DNA from: Bryum argenteum
Taxonomy: Eukaryota; Streptophyta; Bryopsida; Bryales; Bryaceae
Reading direction: 5' to 3'
Length of the DNA stretch: 64,000 nt
Assembly: GCA_037043015.1 (NCBI GenBank)
Contig: CM073328.1
Coordinates: forward strand, 10,699,495-10,763,494
Shown: piece by piece, positions 36,918-49,422 of the stretch
Numbering within the stretch: position 1 is the stretch's first letter
Layout of the letters: each line of letters begins with the position of its first letter
The notes under the pieces: model-generated
The model's input: the letters and a program-made list of their open reading frames with translations, nothing else
Told to the model about the DNA's origin: nothing
Database searches by the model: none
Translations under genes and position numbers: made by a program

Positions 36918-38345
36918 AGTTCCAACGATTAGGATGACATCGTCGTTTGAGACGACATTTCCCACCATTTTGTATAGAAGTATTTTGTACAGCATTCTTA
37001 CTGTGTCCAAGGCATGAGGTTCTGCTATCGGCTCGCTTGCTCACCGAGAGCACCTGTGACTTAACTTGCCCCAACGCCAACTGGGTGCCACACGTAGCAA
37101 CTGGGTGCCGTGCGTAGCAACTGGGTGCCGTGAGTAGATATTCTAAAATTTTCTCTTAAATTTTGTCCCATCGTCGAAGGCAATCAAAGAATTAGCCTGA
37201 AATTCATGATTCAACAATTCAATGATAGTTTCAGCAATAGTTTTAGCAATCGTAGCAATTCGTGCCCTGAAATTCTCGTACAACGACTTGATACTTCAAC
37301 CAACATTCAACCACCGGAATGAATGACCAATTATCAACTCAGTGTATATCTCTTGACATATAGTACATCTTTTTAGAATGTGCTAGAGCATTTTCAGTCA
37401 AGATACACCCAATGCTTTTTACAAAGGGAGCTTTGTGGGAGCACTATTAGGTTGTAAGACGAATGGCTTGCCACTATCGCAATTATGCTATAACGTAGCA
37501 AGCAGTTCACCTAACCCACTATCAAATGGAATAAGTACCAAGCAGCTCACCTAACCCACTATCAAATGGAATAAGTTGCACCCTCTTCTTTAACTGCAAT
37601 GCCTTGCTCTACAACAAGCTCTTGCTCGTTAGCTACCGTTTTTACAAGCTGCATTCTTGCATTCATTGTGTTGTAAAGAAAGCTCTTCTACTTGCGACAA
37701 AACAAGAATTTGTAGACAAAACAAGAATTTGTAGACAAAACAAGAATTTGTAGCGGGACTCGGAGATAAATAGCAAGAGCGCCGTAGGTAGCGGTGTAAG
37801 AAGATCTCACCAAGCCCGTCAAACACCGGTAGGGAGGACTTGCTATCTATATTAACGAAGTTGCTATCTATATTAACAACACTCTTGCTCTTAACGCAGG
37901 AGCACTTATCACTTATCGCCTTTGTTCAGAATGCTCTTAACACGGATGCAACGGTTAATCGAATATCATTGTGGTCAATTTCAACAATCAAGATACTAGT
38001 GTATCTTAGTACTAGTATGTAAACATATAAGATTCTCTTTCTTACCATTGATGTTGGAATGCAATTTATGGTGAATGTACCAGAATATTTAACTTGTAAG
38101 TGTTGGTACATTTGTTTGGGCTTGGATAGATATTTGGTCTTTGTTCTTAGTTTGAGAAAGCTCTCCTTACAAATCTCTAAGCGATCTCAATTTGATATTG
38201 GCAGCTTGAATGTTTGTAAGAATTTGATTTGGATTTTACCGAAGTAATATTAAATAGTTAAGCATACTCCTATATTTTTTTAGATATAATTATGTCGTAA
38301 CCCACATCATCTATAAATGTCTATGTTTTTAGAAGGCGAGCAGCT
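36918..38345. repeat. Spacer between ThrE-like copies 2 and 3 with several short tandem arrays
   Basis: Four arrays are visible. A ~20-bp unit CAACTGGGTGCCGTGCGTAG occurs three times at 37077-37137. A ~40-bp unit ending CACTATCAAATGGAATAAGT occurs twice at about 37499-37575. A 19-bp unit ACAAAACAAGAATTTGTAG occurs three times at about 37697-37753. A unit TTGCTATCTATATTAAC occurs twice at about 37840-37878. No gene was seen. Confidence 0.85.
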
Positions 38346-39900
38346 ATGTTTTCCAGCAACTTTAGAGAGTTTTTGCTCAGTGGAACAGGGAGTCGTAAAG
38401 TGCTACATGGAAATGCTCCCGCGAGAGATTCTAGTACCGAAGCTGAAGTTGTAGCAAATCCACAATCGAGGTCTCCGAAATTGACCACCCGGGTCGACGG
38501 CGATGGTTTCTGATACGTCTTGCGATGGCGCTTCTTTCTTATGGAAGCCCCGCCGCTCAAACTGAATACTTGATCGACAAGGCTGCCGACAAGTTGGGAG
38601 TCAATGTTGAAAGTATTCATTTCTCATCCTTGATTCTTCTCTCGTTCCCAGAGCCTTGTTGTGTCCTGCATCGGCATATAGCTCACGCGAGTTCTGATCG
38701 GTGCTCGTTTTGCAGGCGTGGACATAAAGGATCCTAATTAGAAGAAGGTTCACATGCTCACAGTTGATTCAGACCTCAACGTGGACAAGCTAGCTAGGAT
38801 AGACCGATGAGTTTGCACATGCAGTAGGAACCGAAGGTGATCCCTTGTCGTCATTAAATCGAAAACTAAAACTCGAAAAGTGAAGCAATTAGCACGCTCC
38901 CCTCCGAAATTCGGCAGATGGTGGCGATTGTTTGGATATCCTCTCTTTGCATCCATGTCCTCGCTATCGTTTTCTGGTGAAAGCCTCTGGGACGCCCTAT
39001 TCTCCTTTGTTCTAGGCCTTGCACTGGGCGCCATGGAGTTCATCTCATCCAGGTCATCTCTCTACGCAAGTGTGTTGGAGTTCACGGCCGCTTTTGTAGT
39101 CTCCTTTCTGGCACGAACGTTCCAAGTGCAGTTCACGAGCTACAAGCTCTGTTTTTTCGCAATGGTGCTCCCAGCTCCTGCCTAAATTGCCACTCACGCT
39201 CGGAATGAGCAAGATGGTCTCACGTGACAGCAAGATCACGCATCATGTGCGCTTCTATTTTCTGTGTTGCAGATTAACTTTGGAATTGCGATGGGAGCTA
39301 ATCTGGTGTTTTGGGCACCGAAATCAGTCTCTGCTCAATGTGGGCTCATCTGCTCATCGATGCTCTCCATCTGGCTCAAGCACGTCAATCTCGTCTGGTT
39401 CTGTGGATACACATTCGCCTCGAATGTGCGTTTGAATGCAAGATTGAATCAATGGCCAGAATGGACGTCGCCTCCTTCGTGCGTTACATGTGCTCGGAAG
39501 CAACAAGCTTGAAGTTTACATAAAGCGGGTCGACTCTCATATCTGAATTGGCAGTTGGAATCACTGGAACGGCGTGCTCGTGGTTCACTCGCGATCTACC
39601 CCTCGTCATGGTACTCTGGGGCATTCTGTCGCTGTTTCCAAGCGGCACTGGCGTGCAAGGTGTGACTGCCATGCATGGAGACGATGTTCTCTCATGTATG
39701 AGAGGGTTGTCTTATGAGACAAAATTCTTATTCATTTGTCAAACACAATTTGGATGAGATGTACATCTAAGACGTCATCAATGTATCAAACTTGGCTTGT
39801 TGTTAGCAAACATTGGCTGGGACTTTGTTCTCTTTTGCAGTACTAACATGAACACTTCGCCCCGTGAGTTAGACCAAGCGGAGACATACTCATGAAGTTC
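38346..39900 (+). pseudogene. ThrE/Prm10-like copy 3, multiply disrupted
   Basis: Homology to copy 1 runs from MFSSNFREFLLSGTGSRK to the 3' end. Defects include a frameshift about 55 codons in (before the SDTSCDG-like shift at 38508), deletion of the exon-1 donor (the GTACC of copy 1 is missing), stop codons at the start of exon 2 (AATTAG near 38738), a stop after PAPA at 39183, further frameshifts, and insertion of a GTTGTCTTAT-family repeat at 39705-39790. Recognisable pieces include WDALFSFVLGLALGAMEF and VLEFTAAFVVSFLART. It is clearly non-coding. Confidence 0.9.
39705..39790. mobile_element. GTTGTCTTAT-family half element inserted in ThrE-like copy 3
   Basis: This stretch starts GGTTGTCTTATGAGACAAAA and contains CATTTGTCAAACACAATTTG and GATGAGATGTACATCTAAGA. 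It matches the repeats in the formate dehydrogenase introns (60028-60107, 60391-60543, 61036-61225) and interrupts the permease homology after GDDVLSCM. Confidence 0.7.
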
Positions 39901-40142
39901 CAGCGGTGAGGAATGACAATATGACACGGTCGTTTGAGACAAGTTTTCACACCCTTTTGATTGTTTAGAAGTACATTGATTTACAAAACTTAGTGTATGT
40001 TATGGAGTTTATAGTTGAAATATAATTACAAAACCAACCAATGGAATATATGATAAACAATGGATAAAAAGTAAAGCACAATAAGTATAGATACCTCAAC
40101 TGAAGTCCTTCTAAGTTAACAATGAGGTGATTGAAGTCAAGT

Positions 40143-41078
40143 TTAACCCCTAAAAATCCAGGGGTTTCCTCGACCTCCAGAACCAAAAACTGCCATTTTT
40201 CACCTTCGTTGGGAGATGGGGAAATGGAGAAACTTTTTTTTCTGGTTTTAGACTTTGAACCGTAAGATCTTGTACCTAACTTGTATACAAAGGACTGGTC
40301 AAAATTTCAACCGTTGGATGTTTTTCATTTGTGAGATCATAACAATCAAAGTTTGACCAACACTTTTTTTTTGCCACTGCGTGAGAGGCATTGTCTAAAT
40401 GGTGCCAAGGGCAACTTGATGATTGTTATTCCAAATATTTTTCCCTCATTTTTTTTCATGTAGGTATTCAAGTTGGTTATGCTCATGCAAAATTTTAGAG
40501 ACCAATTCCACTTTTTGACCTTAATGTAAAATATTTTATGAAAGAAGGTCTAAAAACAACCATATAGTAAAACAAGCACCACGTATGATATATTTAGTTT
40601 GAGAAAAATCTCGACGGTGAGAAGGTTCATTTATGATAATGTGAATTTTGAAAAAAAAAATCTTGGAAAAAATCCAAAATCTCGAATTTTGGCAATTTTT
40701 GAAAGAAAAAATTGTAAAATTACTAGAAATTGTGAAGATTGTTTTTGAAAGTTTTGGAGGCTGCCCTTGTAAAATTGGTAAACTTTTTGACTTCGGACAC
40801 ATTGGAATTTGAATAGTAATTTGGTAATGAACATATTTCTAAAAAAAAAAAAAATTAAAAAAATTATTTTAAACTGCCCGATTTGGACTTGAAACCTAAA
40901 ATTTCTAGATGAAGGTTATAAAATTAAAATTTGACTTTGAAAATTTTACCACATACACATTACTGCATGTGGAGCACCCATTAAAAATCTTAGGCAAAAA
41001 TATCAGTTTAAATGCTTAAAATGAGCTGCCCGAAATCTCAGAAAACCGAATCGGCTTTCCTGGATTTTTAGGGGTTAA
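40143..41078. mobile_element. 936-bp MITE-like element with perfect 20-bp inverted ends
   Basis: The left end TTAACCCCTAAAAATCCAGG (40143-40162) is exactly reverse-complemented at 41059-41078. Both ends include TTAA, which may be the target duplication. The interior has AT-rich blocks shared with 11349-11960 and 47900-48430, and no transposase. The same terminal motif bounds the smaller element 49658-49906. Confidence 0.85.
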
Positions 41079-43440
41079 GGTTGAATTTTGTAGAAACTCA
41101 CTTTTGCTCAAGCTACTTCGGCGTCTTCGAAATGAGCTACTGCACGTGTATGTTTTGTGACAATGCATCATGTTTTGTGACAATGCATCGTTTTCAATGT
41201 TTATAACTCTTTTATTTTCCCTTAGTGTAGAATAAGGAAAGTCATAAAGATGTGGAAAATTTTGTATCAAGGCTTAGACACGGGTCTAGTACACAAGCGA
41301 ACAAAAGCTTGACTCTATGTAATTCGTAAAGCAGTCTACAAGATAGACTTACACTACAACCTTCTCCACTGTAATGTAAACCCGCCCTAAGCCTTTTGTC
41401 ATTTAAACAAAAGAAGATTTAAGTTCATGTTGAAACTAGAAAAGGAAAAAAAAAAAAAATCAACTAAAGCTCTGAAAGAGCTACACGAGAGTAGAGGAGT
41501 CAATGTAAGTGGGTGGATTGTGAGGAGGGTTGTGGAACTAGTTGGTTGTGAGGAGGGTTGTGGAACTAGTTGGATTTTCCTGAAGAGTGAAAGAGAAGAA
41601 ACCAAAACTTTCTTGATAGCACATTAGAGATCAATTACAATTGCAAAGAGGCATTGAAATTGGACTATAAAGATTGGGAGAGGGTGATTTTTCAAATGAG
41701 TGCAAAATTTATCATTTCAGTTTTGATGATTTTCACTTTCAATCTTGGTGTTGGATTTATCATGGTCAGGCAAGTTCCCATGTACAATTGCAAAATTTGG
41801 TGGTGGATTGCTAATGATATGGAATTATATGACTTTCTATTACTATAGACTTCTCATGAAGATGAACAACAAGGTTAATCGTGTTTTAAATGAAGTGAGC
41901 TATTGAAGGTTCGTACTTCTTCCACAATCTCTTGTAATGACATGGACCCTAACTATATAATTTTTCCAACCAAATCATGCAACATCTATGCAAAAGTTTG
42001 TTTCAGAGATAACTTACCAATTTATTGTTTGAACAACAAGATCAAACTTTTTGTTTGTTGCAATGGCCAACTTGATCACTTGATCTCAATCCGATAGACC
42101 AAATGTGGACATTAGTGGAAAAAAATTGTAACATGTACAAATATGCACCATCAAGTATAATAAAGTTGTAGGATCGTACAGAGGAAGCTACTATTGTTAT
42201 TCTTAGTTCCTCTTGAGTTTTCGCATATGAATAGATTGTGCTAAGCTTTTGGATGTGAGTGCACAATTAGAATAGCAAATTTTAAATACGAAGTTCCATT
42301 CCACTCTAAAGTAAAATACATGTGAATCCATTGCAATTATATGTTAAAACAATTTGTGTCTACAATTGATGCTCACATATATTAAAATAATCAAAAAACT
42401 CATCACTATAGTACATTTAAAGATGAGATACCATCATGAAATAGATAGAAAAGTCAAAGAGATCTACGTACACATGGTTTTTGAATACGTACAACGTGTA
42501 CTTATCTTTCTTTTTCTTTTTTTCCTTTTCTTTTGTCCTTTTTTTCTTTTTTTTTTTTCTCTTATCCAAAACGTGAACATTAAGTCTATACAAAATTGCA
42601 TACGAGAATGCCAAGTGCCAATATTTTTGTCTCATTATCATACTTTGTGATATTCCTGCCTTTATTTCTTTCACTAGTCTTGAATTCATGTCTACTCCTC
42701 CAGATGTTTTCTCCCCTTTTCAACTTTCCATTCATCTTTGAGTAGTCAAAATGGTTCTCTTTTCACACTTTTGGAAGAATAAATTTTGAGAATAAAAGTA
42801 AATTCGTAAGGACAGAGCCTTGTGATAATGACAAAAAAAAATTTGAAATAAAGTGGTCCTCAATTTGCTACTACCCCATCAATGGCTAGCAAAGTCATCT
42901 TTATTGTTGAGTTTGTCAAAATTGGTCTTGAATTGACACATCAGTGTACAGTTACAAAGTCAGTGAACAAATACCAGTCTTGGATCATTTTCTCAGAAAT
43001 TGTCACGTTTTTGCACTTGTGATTTTGGTGCCTAAGACTTTGCCTTTATGTCTGCAAACAAAACGAACCTTCTAAAGATGGTCTATTACGCAATTTGTAT
43101 TAAGGTTCTCAATCATTGATTTTTGGAGTGGGGGCACTACTAACAATTCCTCCCACTAGAAATTTTACCCAAGTTAGGTGAAATGAGACATTCTTGATGT
43201 GAATACTAGTGTAGAGCTCCGTGGAAATATCACTACTATAGTGTTTTCTAGTTAGATGGGTACATTTGAAAATTCATAAAATTCATGTAAGTTCTTGCTA
43301 AAATTCTTGAGTATGTTTTGTAAAGTATCTGTAATATGTTAAATGACATTAAAAAAAGGAGTTGATAATATATCACCATGTTGTAACACACTTTGATGAG
43401 ATTCCAACACACTTTAGGGTTCTCAAATACGATCATTTTT
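41079..43440. other. AT-rich spacer, no gene seen
   Basis: It contains short direct duplications (ATGTTTTGTGACAATGCATC twice at about 41151-41190; a 27-bp unit around GAGGAGGGTTGTGGAACTAG twice at 41519-41573) and a pyrimidine-rich tract at about 42507-42560. The ORFs are low-complexity. Confidence 0.55.
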
Positions 43441-44300
43441 GAGTTTACTTAGAATCGTCAAACTTCTCATGAAGACTCCCCTCCCAAAGGGGAATTCGTA
43501 AGCAAAATTGTAGGGCACTGTATTAGGCACCCTTACAAAGTTAAAATCAGTAGCAAAGCCTCAAGAGGGCTAGGCATTGCAAGGTCCGTAAACACTTGCA
43601 CGGAATTCTTGCGTTCTCTTCACCGGTTGATCACAGAACATAATACCCCTATTACACGGGATTACCCTCGCAACAAGGAAATTACATGAAATTCGTCCAT
43701 TGAATCCATATATTGGATGATTCCGTCACTTTTCTCGTTAACTGTGCAGTACAGGGCTTTTATGTTTAGCAGGAGCCCCTGACGGGAGGGTACTCCGTCA
43801 AGGGAGATACCCGACGCGGAGGGTATCTCACCCCGCAGAATACCCAAGAGTCATGGGCTCATGTAGTGTAACACACTTTCCGGTTTCTGTTGCCCGGGTT
43901 TTTTGTTTTTTTGTTTTTTTTCTGTGATGTGTGGTTTTTTTTTCTGTATGCCGTAATCCCCTCTCTAGAGCGGGCACTACGGGACGGGAGCACCTGTCAA
44001 ATGAACGGGCCCGAAACCGGAAAGTGTGTTACGCCGCCATGAGGAGGTTCTTATGGTGTTGAGGGAATAAAGCTCCCACCTCGTCACGAGATTTATTTCC
44101 ACAACATACTCATCGTGGGTGATAACAAAGCAAAGCGAAATTGTACCTGCCGATACGGTGCCAGGAGATCTATCTGGCCCGGTGTGTATCTCCTCACCCA
44201 TGCCAATGCTTACAACTATCCGGATGCTTATAATAGAGTGGCGTGTATGCCAAGCTGTTCTCATCTGGCACACTCATCCAGACTAATTCCATCAACGTGC
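43441..44300. other. GC-richer block of unknown origin
   Basis: The composition differs from both sides. It includes CACGGGATTACCCTCGCAAC, nested GGGTATCTC/GAGATACCC palindromes (43790-43850) and a 165-bp inverted-repeat element at 43868-44032. No open frame of note is present. It may be a transposon remnant. Confidence 0.4.
43868..44032. mobile_element. 165-bp foldback/MITE with perfect 20-bp inverted ends
   Basis: The left end GTAACACACTTTCCGGTTTC (43868-43887) is exactly reverse-complemented at 44013-44032. The interior contains T-rich runs. No target duplication is obvious, so the superfamily is unassigned. Confidence 0.75.
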
Positions 44301-45120
44301 TAAGCATGTACATCTACACTGCTCATGCACATTGTTCAAGTACAAACGAGATCTCATGTAAGCTTTTATCATGTCTTACTTCTTTTGTATGGTTACACAT
44401 CCATTTTTTGGACGACTAGAAATTTGTACTATTGTTTTCACTCTTCCATCCATAAAGTGTTTTTTTACAATAGAAAAAAGAAAAAAAAGAAAAAAGTGAT
44501 GTAGGACTTTGAGTATATTGCCATATGTTATGATTACAACGTGAATTTAAAATTGTGTGATGAATTGCCATTGCAAATTGGCTTGTTGAAAGGCAAAGAA
44601 GTATCAGTGTATTGAGAAAGTGAGGAGTAGTTGTGGCCACTTTCTTGAAACATTTTCAAACATTGTGGCTCTTGGTTGATCAAGTTTCTATGAGTTAGTT
44701 TGTTGTGCTCGTTTAGCTCCGAAGTTTGGTTTTTGGTTTAGGAAGAGCTCCAAAGTTTTGTTTTTGGTTTAGGAAGAGCCCACCATGCCTTGTAGTTTAG
44801 GGACATTATTAATTTGAATATTCATCAACGACTATTCCGTGACGATAAACATACAAAAAAATGCAATCAATGTGTAGTACCTTACATCAACCCCCTATAG
44901 TTGAACTCAATTCATTTACTATTATTATTATTTTCTTTTTGTCTACCTCATTTTGGAATTTGAAGTTAAAAACCTCCTCTATCTACATGGAAACCAAGAA
45001 ATCAAACCCTATGACCTTCGTGAGTTCATTCTCTTTTCAAGATTTTACATGAAAAAGAAAACGTTATACTTAACATAGTATGGGAAACTACATATGACTC
45101 ACCAAATTGTACCCTCCTTA

Positions 45121-45499
45121 GAGCATGCTCAACCTGCATTGTGGGCCGGAGAAAGGAGCCTTGTTTGGCGTTTGAGAGACCCCATGCCACACACTATCCC
45201 TATAATCCGGTCAAGAGGATTGAGGTCTCATAAATTTTAGCACACCATACTCATCTCGTGCGTTCACTTACATTTTAGTGTCCCCGTTAACCAATGGGAG
45301 AGTGACATGTGGCAACAATTTTATTGGCAAGAAAATAATATTTATAATAACTACTTATCATAAAGTGTGATTGGTGAGGGCCCTTTTTACGTGCCATGCC
45401 TTCCGGCTTGGGGTGGGGTATTTACTGTTGCTCGAGCGGCACCTGCGAGCTTATGATTCACCCAACGACCCCACTTGGAACGTAGGGTTGAGCATGTTC
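45121..45499. mobile_element. PIF/Harbinger-like MITE
   Basis: Ends GAGCATGCTCAACCTGC and GGTTGAGCATGTTC form imperfect inverted repeats flanked by TTA on both sides (45118-45120 and 45500-45502), the target duplication known for PIF/Harbinger. The interior is homologous, in opposite orientation, to the element at 49423-50080. It contains a single TTAA at 45287-45290 where the sister copy carries an insertion. Confidence 0.85.
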
Positions 45500-45596
45500 T
45501 TATACCTTCTAAACCACAAAAGGAATTCGCTGAGTGCAAACACAAATTTAAGATCTCATGAACCATAGCAAAGTGAGCACAAATGACTATGTTGAA

Positions 45597-45910
45597 GAGC
45601 ACGCCCAACTGGGCTCGCTAAGCCAAGCTAGGGAAAGTCTGTATGGCGTGCCGAAGGGGGTAGCGGAGCCTGGCGAGCGACCCGACCGAGCTACCGGGGG
45701 AGAGGGGGGGGGACGGAAGCCGGTAAAGAGTCGCCGCAAGTGAGCGGCCGTCCACGAGGCACTCTTGCATTGGTTAGTAGGAACTTCAAATGTGAGAGAA
45801 GGGACTGTAAAACTTAAAATTATGACGAGCTATAATTGAGGGAACGTCGACCCTATTGGTCGGGATTACATGTTTGCTGCGTGGGCTGGGGTTCTCCCTT
45901 CGGCATGCTC
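45597..45910. mobile_element. PIF/Harbinger-like MITE, related copy
   Basis: Ends GAGCACGCCCAACTGGG and CTTCGGCATGCTC, flanked by GAA on both sides (45594-45596 and 45911-45913). The interior shares GGCACTCTTGCATTGGTTAG and GTGGGCTGGGG with the 49423-50080 element. Its middle is unusually GC-rich (about 45655-45745). Confidence 0.65.
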
Positions 45911-46039
45911 GAAAGGATAGAGCCAACAAAACAAACACGCATGCATTGACAAAGACAGGAATCTGGGCCTCTCCGGCAACTCGAGTCCTTGGGTTCCACG
46001 GAACGTTGGCAGGGACTCCGTTACCGAAAAGCGTACTTA

Positions 46040-46362
46040 GAGCATCCCCACTAGTCCCGTAAACCTTTAAGCCTTTAAACCTTTAATCCGTCATGTGGAC
46101 GGATGATTGAGGTTAAGGTTAAAGGTTGAAGGCAAAGTGTGCCACCCTTAATGAGTCCAAGCAGAAAGAAATGGAGTTTACGGGCGTTTACGGGCGACCT
46201 GAAACTTTCAGGTTTTTGCTCGTTTACAGGCGACGGCCTGGATGAAAACTTTAAAATTTAAGGTTAGAGGTCACTAGTGGGAGACAATTTTGACCCTTAA
46301 CCCCTTAACTTGGATGAGGATGGATGGAGGTTTAAAGGTTTAAGGGACTAGTGGGGATGCTC
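46040..46362. mobile_element. PIF/Harbinger-like MITE, second family
   Basis: The left end GAGCATCCCCACTAGTCCCG and the right end GGGACTAGTGGGGATGCTC are long inverted repeats, continued by CCTTTAA-rich palindromic sequence. Both sides carry TTA (46037-46039 and 46363-46365). Confidence 0.9.
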
Positions 46363-47009
46363 TTATACATACCATGGATGAATTTGGAAGTTTCTAGAGA
46401 ACAATCATATCCTTCCCTTCTAATATATTTGAATATTCGAAATGACAAGGGGGCTTTAAATGCACTTTCCAAAATAGTGTCACCTGCTACAGCTGGATGT
46501 GCCCCCCCCCTCCCGCCCGATATGACCGCTCCCGTTGACAAGTAGTCCCTTCAAGTCAAAGTTCGGGCGCCACGCGCTACAGCAGTCGCTTTCTTTCCCT
46601 GCTCACGTCACTGGTTGTGGATGAAAATCATCCATGAGGATTTGAATTTCTGGGACTTGGTCGACTTCGGATTATTCAACGGTGGATGAGGATATGGGAT
46701 CACTGTAAATCAGTGCTACGAGCGTTTGTGGGGGAGGGTTTAGGGGTGAAGAGCTCCCTAAATTTTTAATGGTTAGGGTCAAAATGCCAAAGAGTGTGCC
46801 CCAGGATGACTTGAGGCTGCACACCTCATTTTTGAATTCAAAATTATCAAAAATGGTTTTCGAGGGGTCCAAATCAAAAATTCTAAGGATTTTGAAGAAA
46901 CAATCCCATTGGCAAATGGGGCTCCGAGAAACGCTTCGAGCACTCATTTACGGGTGCCGAGTCATGAGTTCTTCCCAATGTATGGGGAGAAATCCGAGGT
47001 TTAGTGCAA

Positions 47010-47577
47010 GGGCCGCTTCGCACTATGGCCGAAGGTCGAGAGGCCGTCAATTTCAACCAATGAAATTGCAGGAAACCATAGTTTCGGCCTCTCGAGCCTT
47101 CACACTAGAACCCAAAGTCCACCGGCCATCGCTCTCCAAATGTCCTATGTGGCAACGCTTTTTGACCAAGTGACGGCCTCTCGGCATTTGTTTGGGTCTT
47201 GCATTTTGCAAGACCCAAACTATGGTCAAGAGGCCGTCACATTTAATTCATAAAAAATTCAAAAACTGACAAGATCTTGGCCGTTTAGATCGAAAGAATG
47301 CCTTGGACAAGGAATAAAGTGATATGGGTTTGGACTTTGGGCTTGGCCTTTGGAGGCTTCACACTACGGCCGTCCAAGGTGAGAGGTCATGGGAGTTCAT
47401 GGCCAAAGCTTTCGACTTTGGGCTTGGCCTTTGGAGGCTTCACACTATGCCCGACCAAAGGCCCCAATTACAATATTATATTGGTTATTTTCAGTAAATT
47501 TCTTTGGACTCTCAACAAAGTTTGGACTCTCAATCCCACGGCCTCTCGACTTGGACGGCCATAGTTTGAAGCGGCCC
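47010..47577. mobile_element. Palindromic MITE-like element
   Basis: The left end GGGCCGCTTCGCACTATGGC and the right end GCCATAGTTTGAAGCGGCCC are near-perfect inverted repeats, extended by a shared TCGAGAGGCCGT block. Inside are a strong hairpin (47170-47240) and a ~90-bp direct duplication (GGGCTTGGCCTTTGGAGGCT at about 47340 and 47421). Target duplication unclear. Confidence 0.75.
47170..47240. repeat. Strong two-part hairpin
   Basis: Outer arms GTGACGGCCTCT / AGAGGCCGTCAC (12 bp) and inner arms GTTTGGGTCTTGC / GCAAGACCCAAAC (13 bp) are perfect, with a 5-nt loop. Confidence 0.9.
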
Positions 47578-47899
47578 TAATGGTGACCGGTTGATTTTCA
47601 CAAAATTCGGGGTCCAAGAGTCCAATTATCGGCTTTAAATCGGTTTGTCCTAAATTGAGATGGAAATTAGTTGAGAAATAACTTATGAAAACCGACAGTG
47701 ATAGTACCCACTGGTTGAGACTTTCGTAAGGAAAATATGGCTTGATTCCTGTAGATTTCTCCCTGAACTCTCTGCACTTCCTTCACCATGAATGATGGGC
47801 GCAAATCTATTTCTTGAATCTTCAAAATATGGAAGCGGATAGAACCTTCTTTAAGGTTCCATATTTAGAAGGTTCTTGAATCTTTCATATTTAGAGTGG

Positions 47900-48430
47900 T
47901 TGATACCCAAGTTTTTAATGGTTCATGAAGTTTTGGACAAGTTCTATTACTGTGATTCTCCATCTCTATGAATTGCCAAGAATGTGCACCAAATTTTCTT
48001 ACTTTTTAGACTTCTAACCGTAAGGTCTTATAATAAGCCTATTGTTAGTGATTGATCCAAGATTCGACCATTGGATGTTTATCGATTGCAAGATCCTAAC
48101 ATCCAAAGTTTGTGCAATAGATTTTTCTAAAAAAATTCAAAACTTGAAGCTTGCTTTTGTAAAACTTATGAAAGGTATAACTTAGGTCACTTCAAAATAT
48201 GGGTAGGAATGTGGATATGAACATTTTATAAAATAGGAAATTTCAAATTTTTAAAAAACTAACAATGTTTTTCTCTGTCCGCATAGGGTATGGAATCTAA
48301 AATTAGATTTTGACATTGCAATTTTCTCCACTCATACCTTGTAGTATAAGAAATACTTTGTAAAAGTCTTTGGCGAAAATATTGATTTGAACACCTTCAA
48401 TAAGCATGCTCGGAACAACAAAAAACTCAC
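47900..48430. mobile_element. Decayed copy of the 40-kb repeat family
   Basis: It shares the ordered blocks AACCGTAAGGTCTTA, GACCATTGGATGTTTATC, ATCCTAACATCCAAAGTTTG and GAACACCTTCAATAAGC with 11349-11960 and 40143-41078. The terminal repeats are not preserved. Confidence 0.55.
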
Positions 48431-48652
48431 ATATTCTTTTGTGAATGAATAATGGTTGAAAGCCGGAGAATCGACAATTCAAAACAAATGTTGTTCAAAA
48501 TATATATGTAAGGGTGTTCAAGGATTAGTGATAAGGTATTCCTTATTCTTTTTCTCTTAGCACTTTAGTAACATTTTATATTCATCATGTTGTCTCAACC
48601 TTTACCTTTCCCTTTAACTTGATACAATTAGTACCACTTTCATATTAAACTA

Positions 48653-49120
48653 GTATGCGTCTGCAGCGTTCCCACGCTCATACAAATAATTTCCGATAAT
48701 CCTATAACCATAAATACTTAGAAATCCAAGTCGTACACGGGAATCATGAACCGATTGTATCTCGCATCTCTACAAAAAAACCCGCTTCCAACGACACCTC
48801 ATGCACCTCAATCGGACCGTCGGTGCCTAAGATCCTAATGGTACACACACACACAAACAAACAAACTACTTGCATTGAATAATAGAGTGGTTTACCCCTG
48901 CGGCGTTGCCACACTCATACAAATAATTTTTAGTATGTTGAGACCATATTTACTTTGAAATACAATGTCTTGAGATTTAAAAGCCCCATCTATGATCCGA
49001 TTGTTGCTTGCATTTCTACAAAAACACCCGCTTCTGACACCTCATGCATTCCAATCCGACTAGCCGTCTCTAAGATCGTAATGTCATTCACTCACCCACA
49101 AAACAAACCAAGGGAGATTA
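48653..49120. repeat. ~240-bp diverged tandem duplication
   Basis: Blocks GTTCCCACGCTCATACAAAT and AACGACACCTCATGC near 48670 and 48795 recur as GTTGCCACACTCATACAAAT and TCTGACACCTCATGCATTCC near 48905 and 49033. An (AC)n/(AAAC)n tract lies at the end of the first unit (48843-48868). Confidence 0.75.
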
Positions 49121-49422
49121 CTCACAACTGGAGCAATACCAACACTGGAGCCCTAGGCTTCTTGACCCAAAGGTACTTAATAGCTTCTAAACTCAATTGT
49201 AGCATGCATGACAAACATTTTAGGGTGCAAAACCACGACACCACTTTAGAAACACCTATGAGAGTGCCTTCAAAAATTCATATCAAATAGTAGAAGAGTC
49301 CAAAAATCATATATCAACAATGACCGTCATTCCACTTACTTTCCCCATGCATGAAAATTACTTCCATTATCATCTTCATTAGAGGTTGAGCCGTTCTGGA
49401 GCACTCTCCCTTACCTGCCTTA

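Noticed and set aside
45655-45745. GC-rich stretch suspected to be organelle DNA
   Set aside because: It lies inside a PIF-like element with matching ends and GAA duplications, and I could not match it to an organelle gene.
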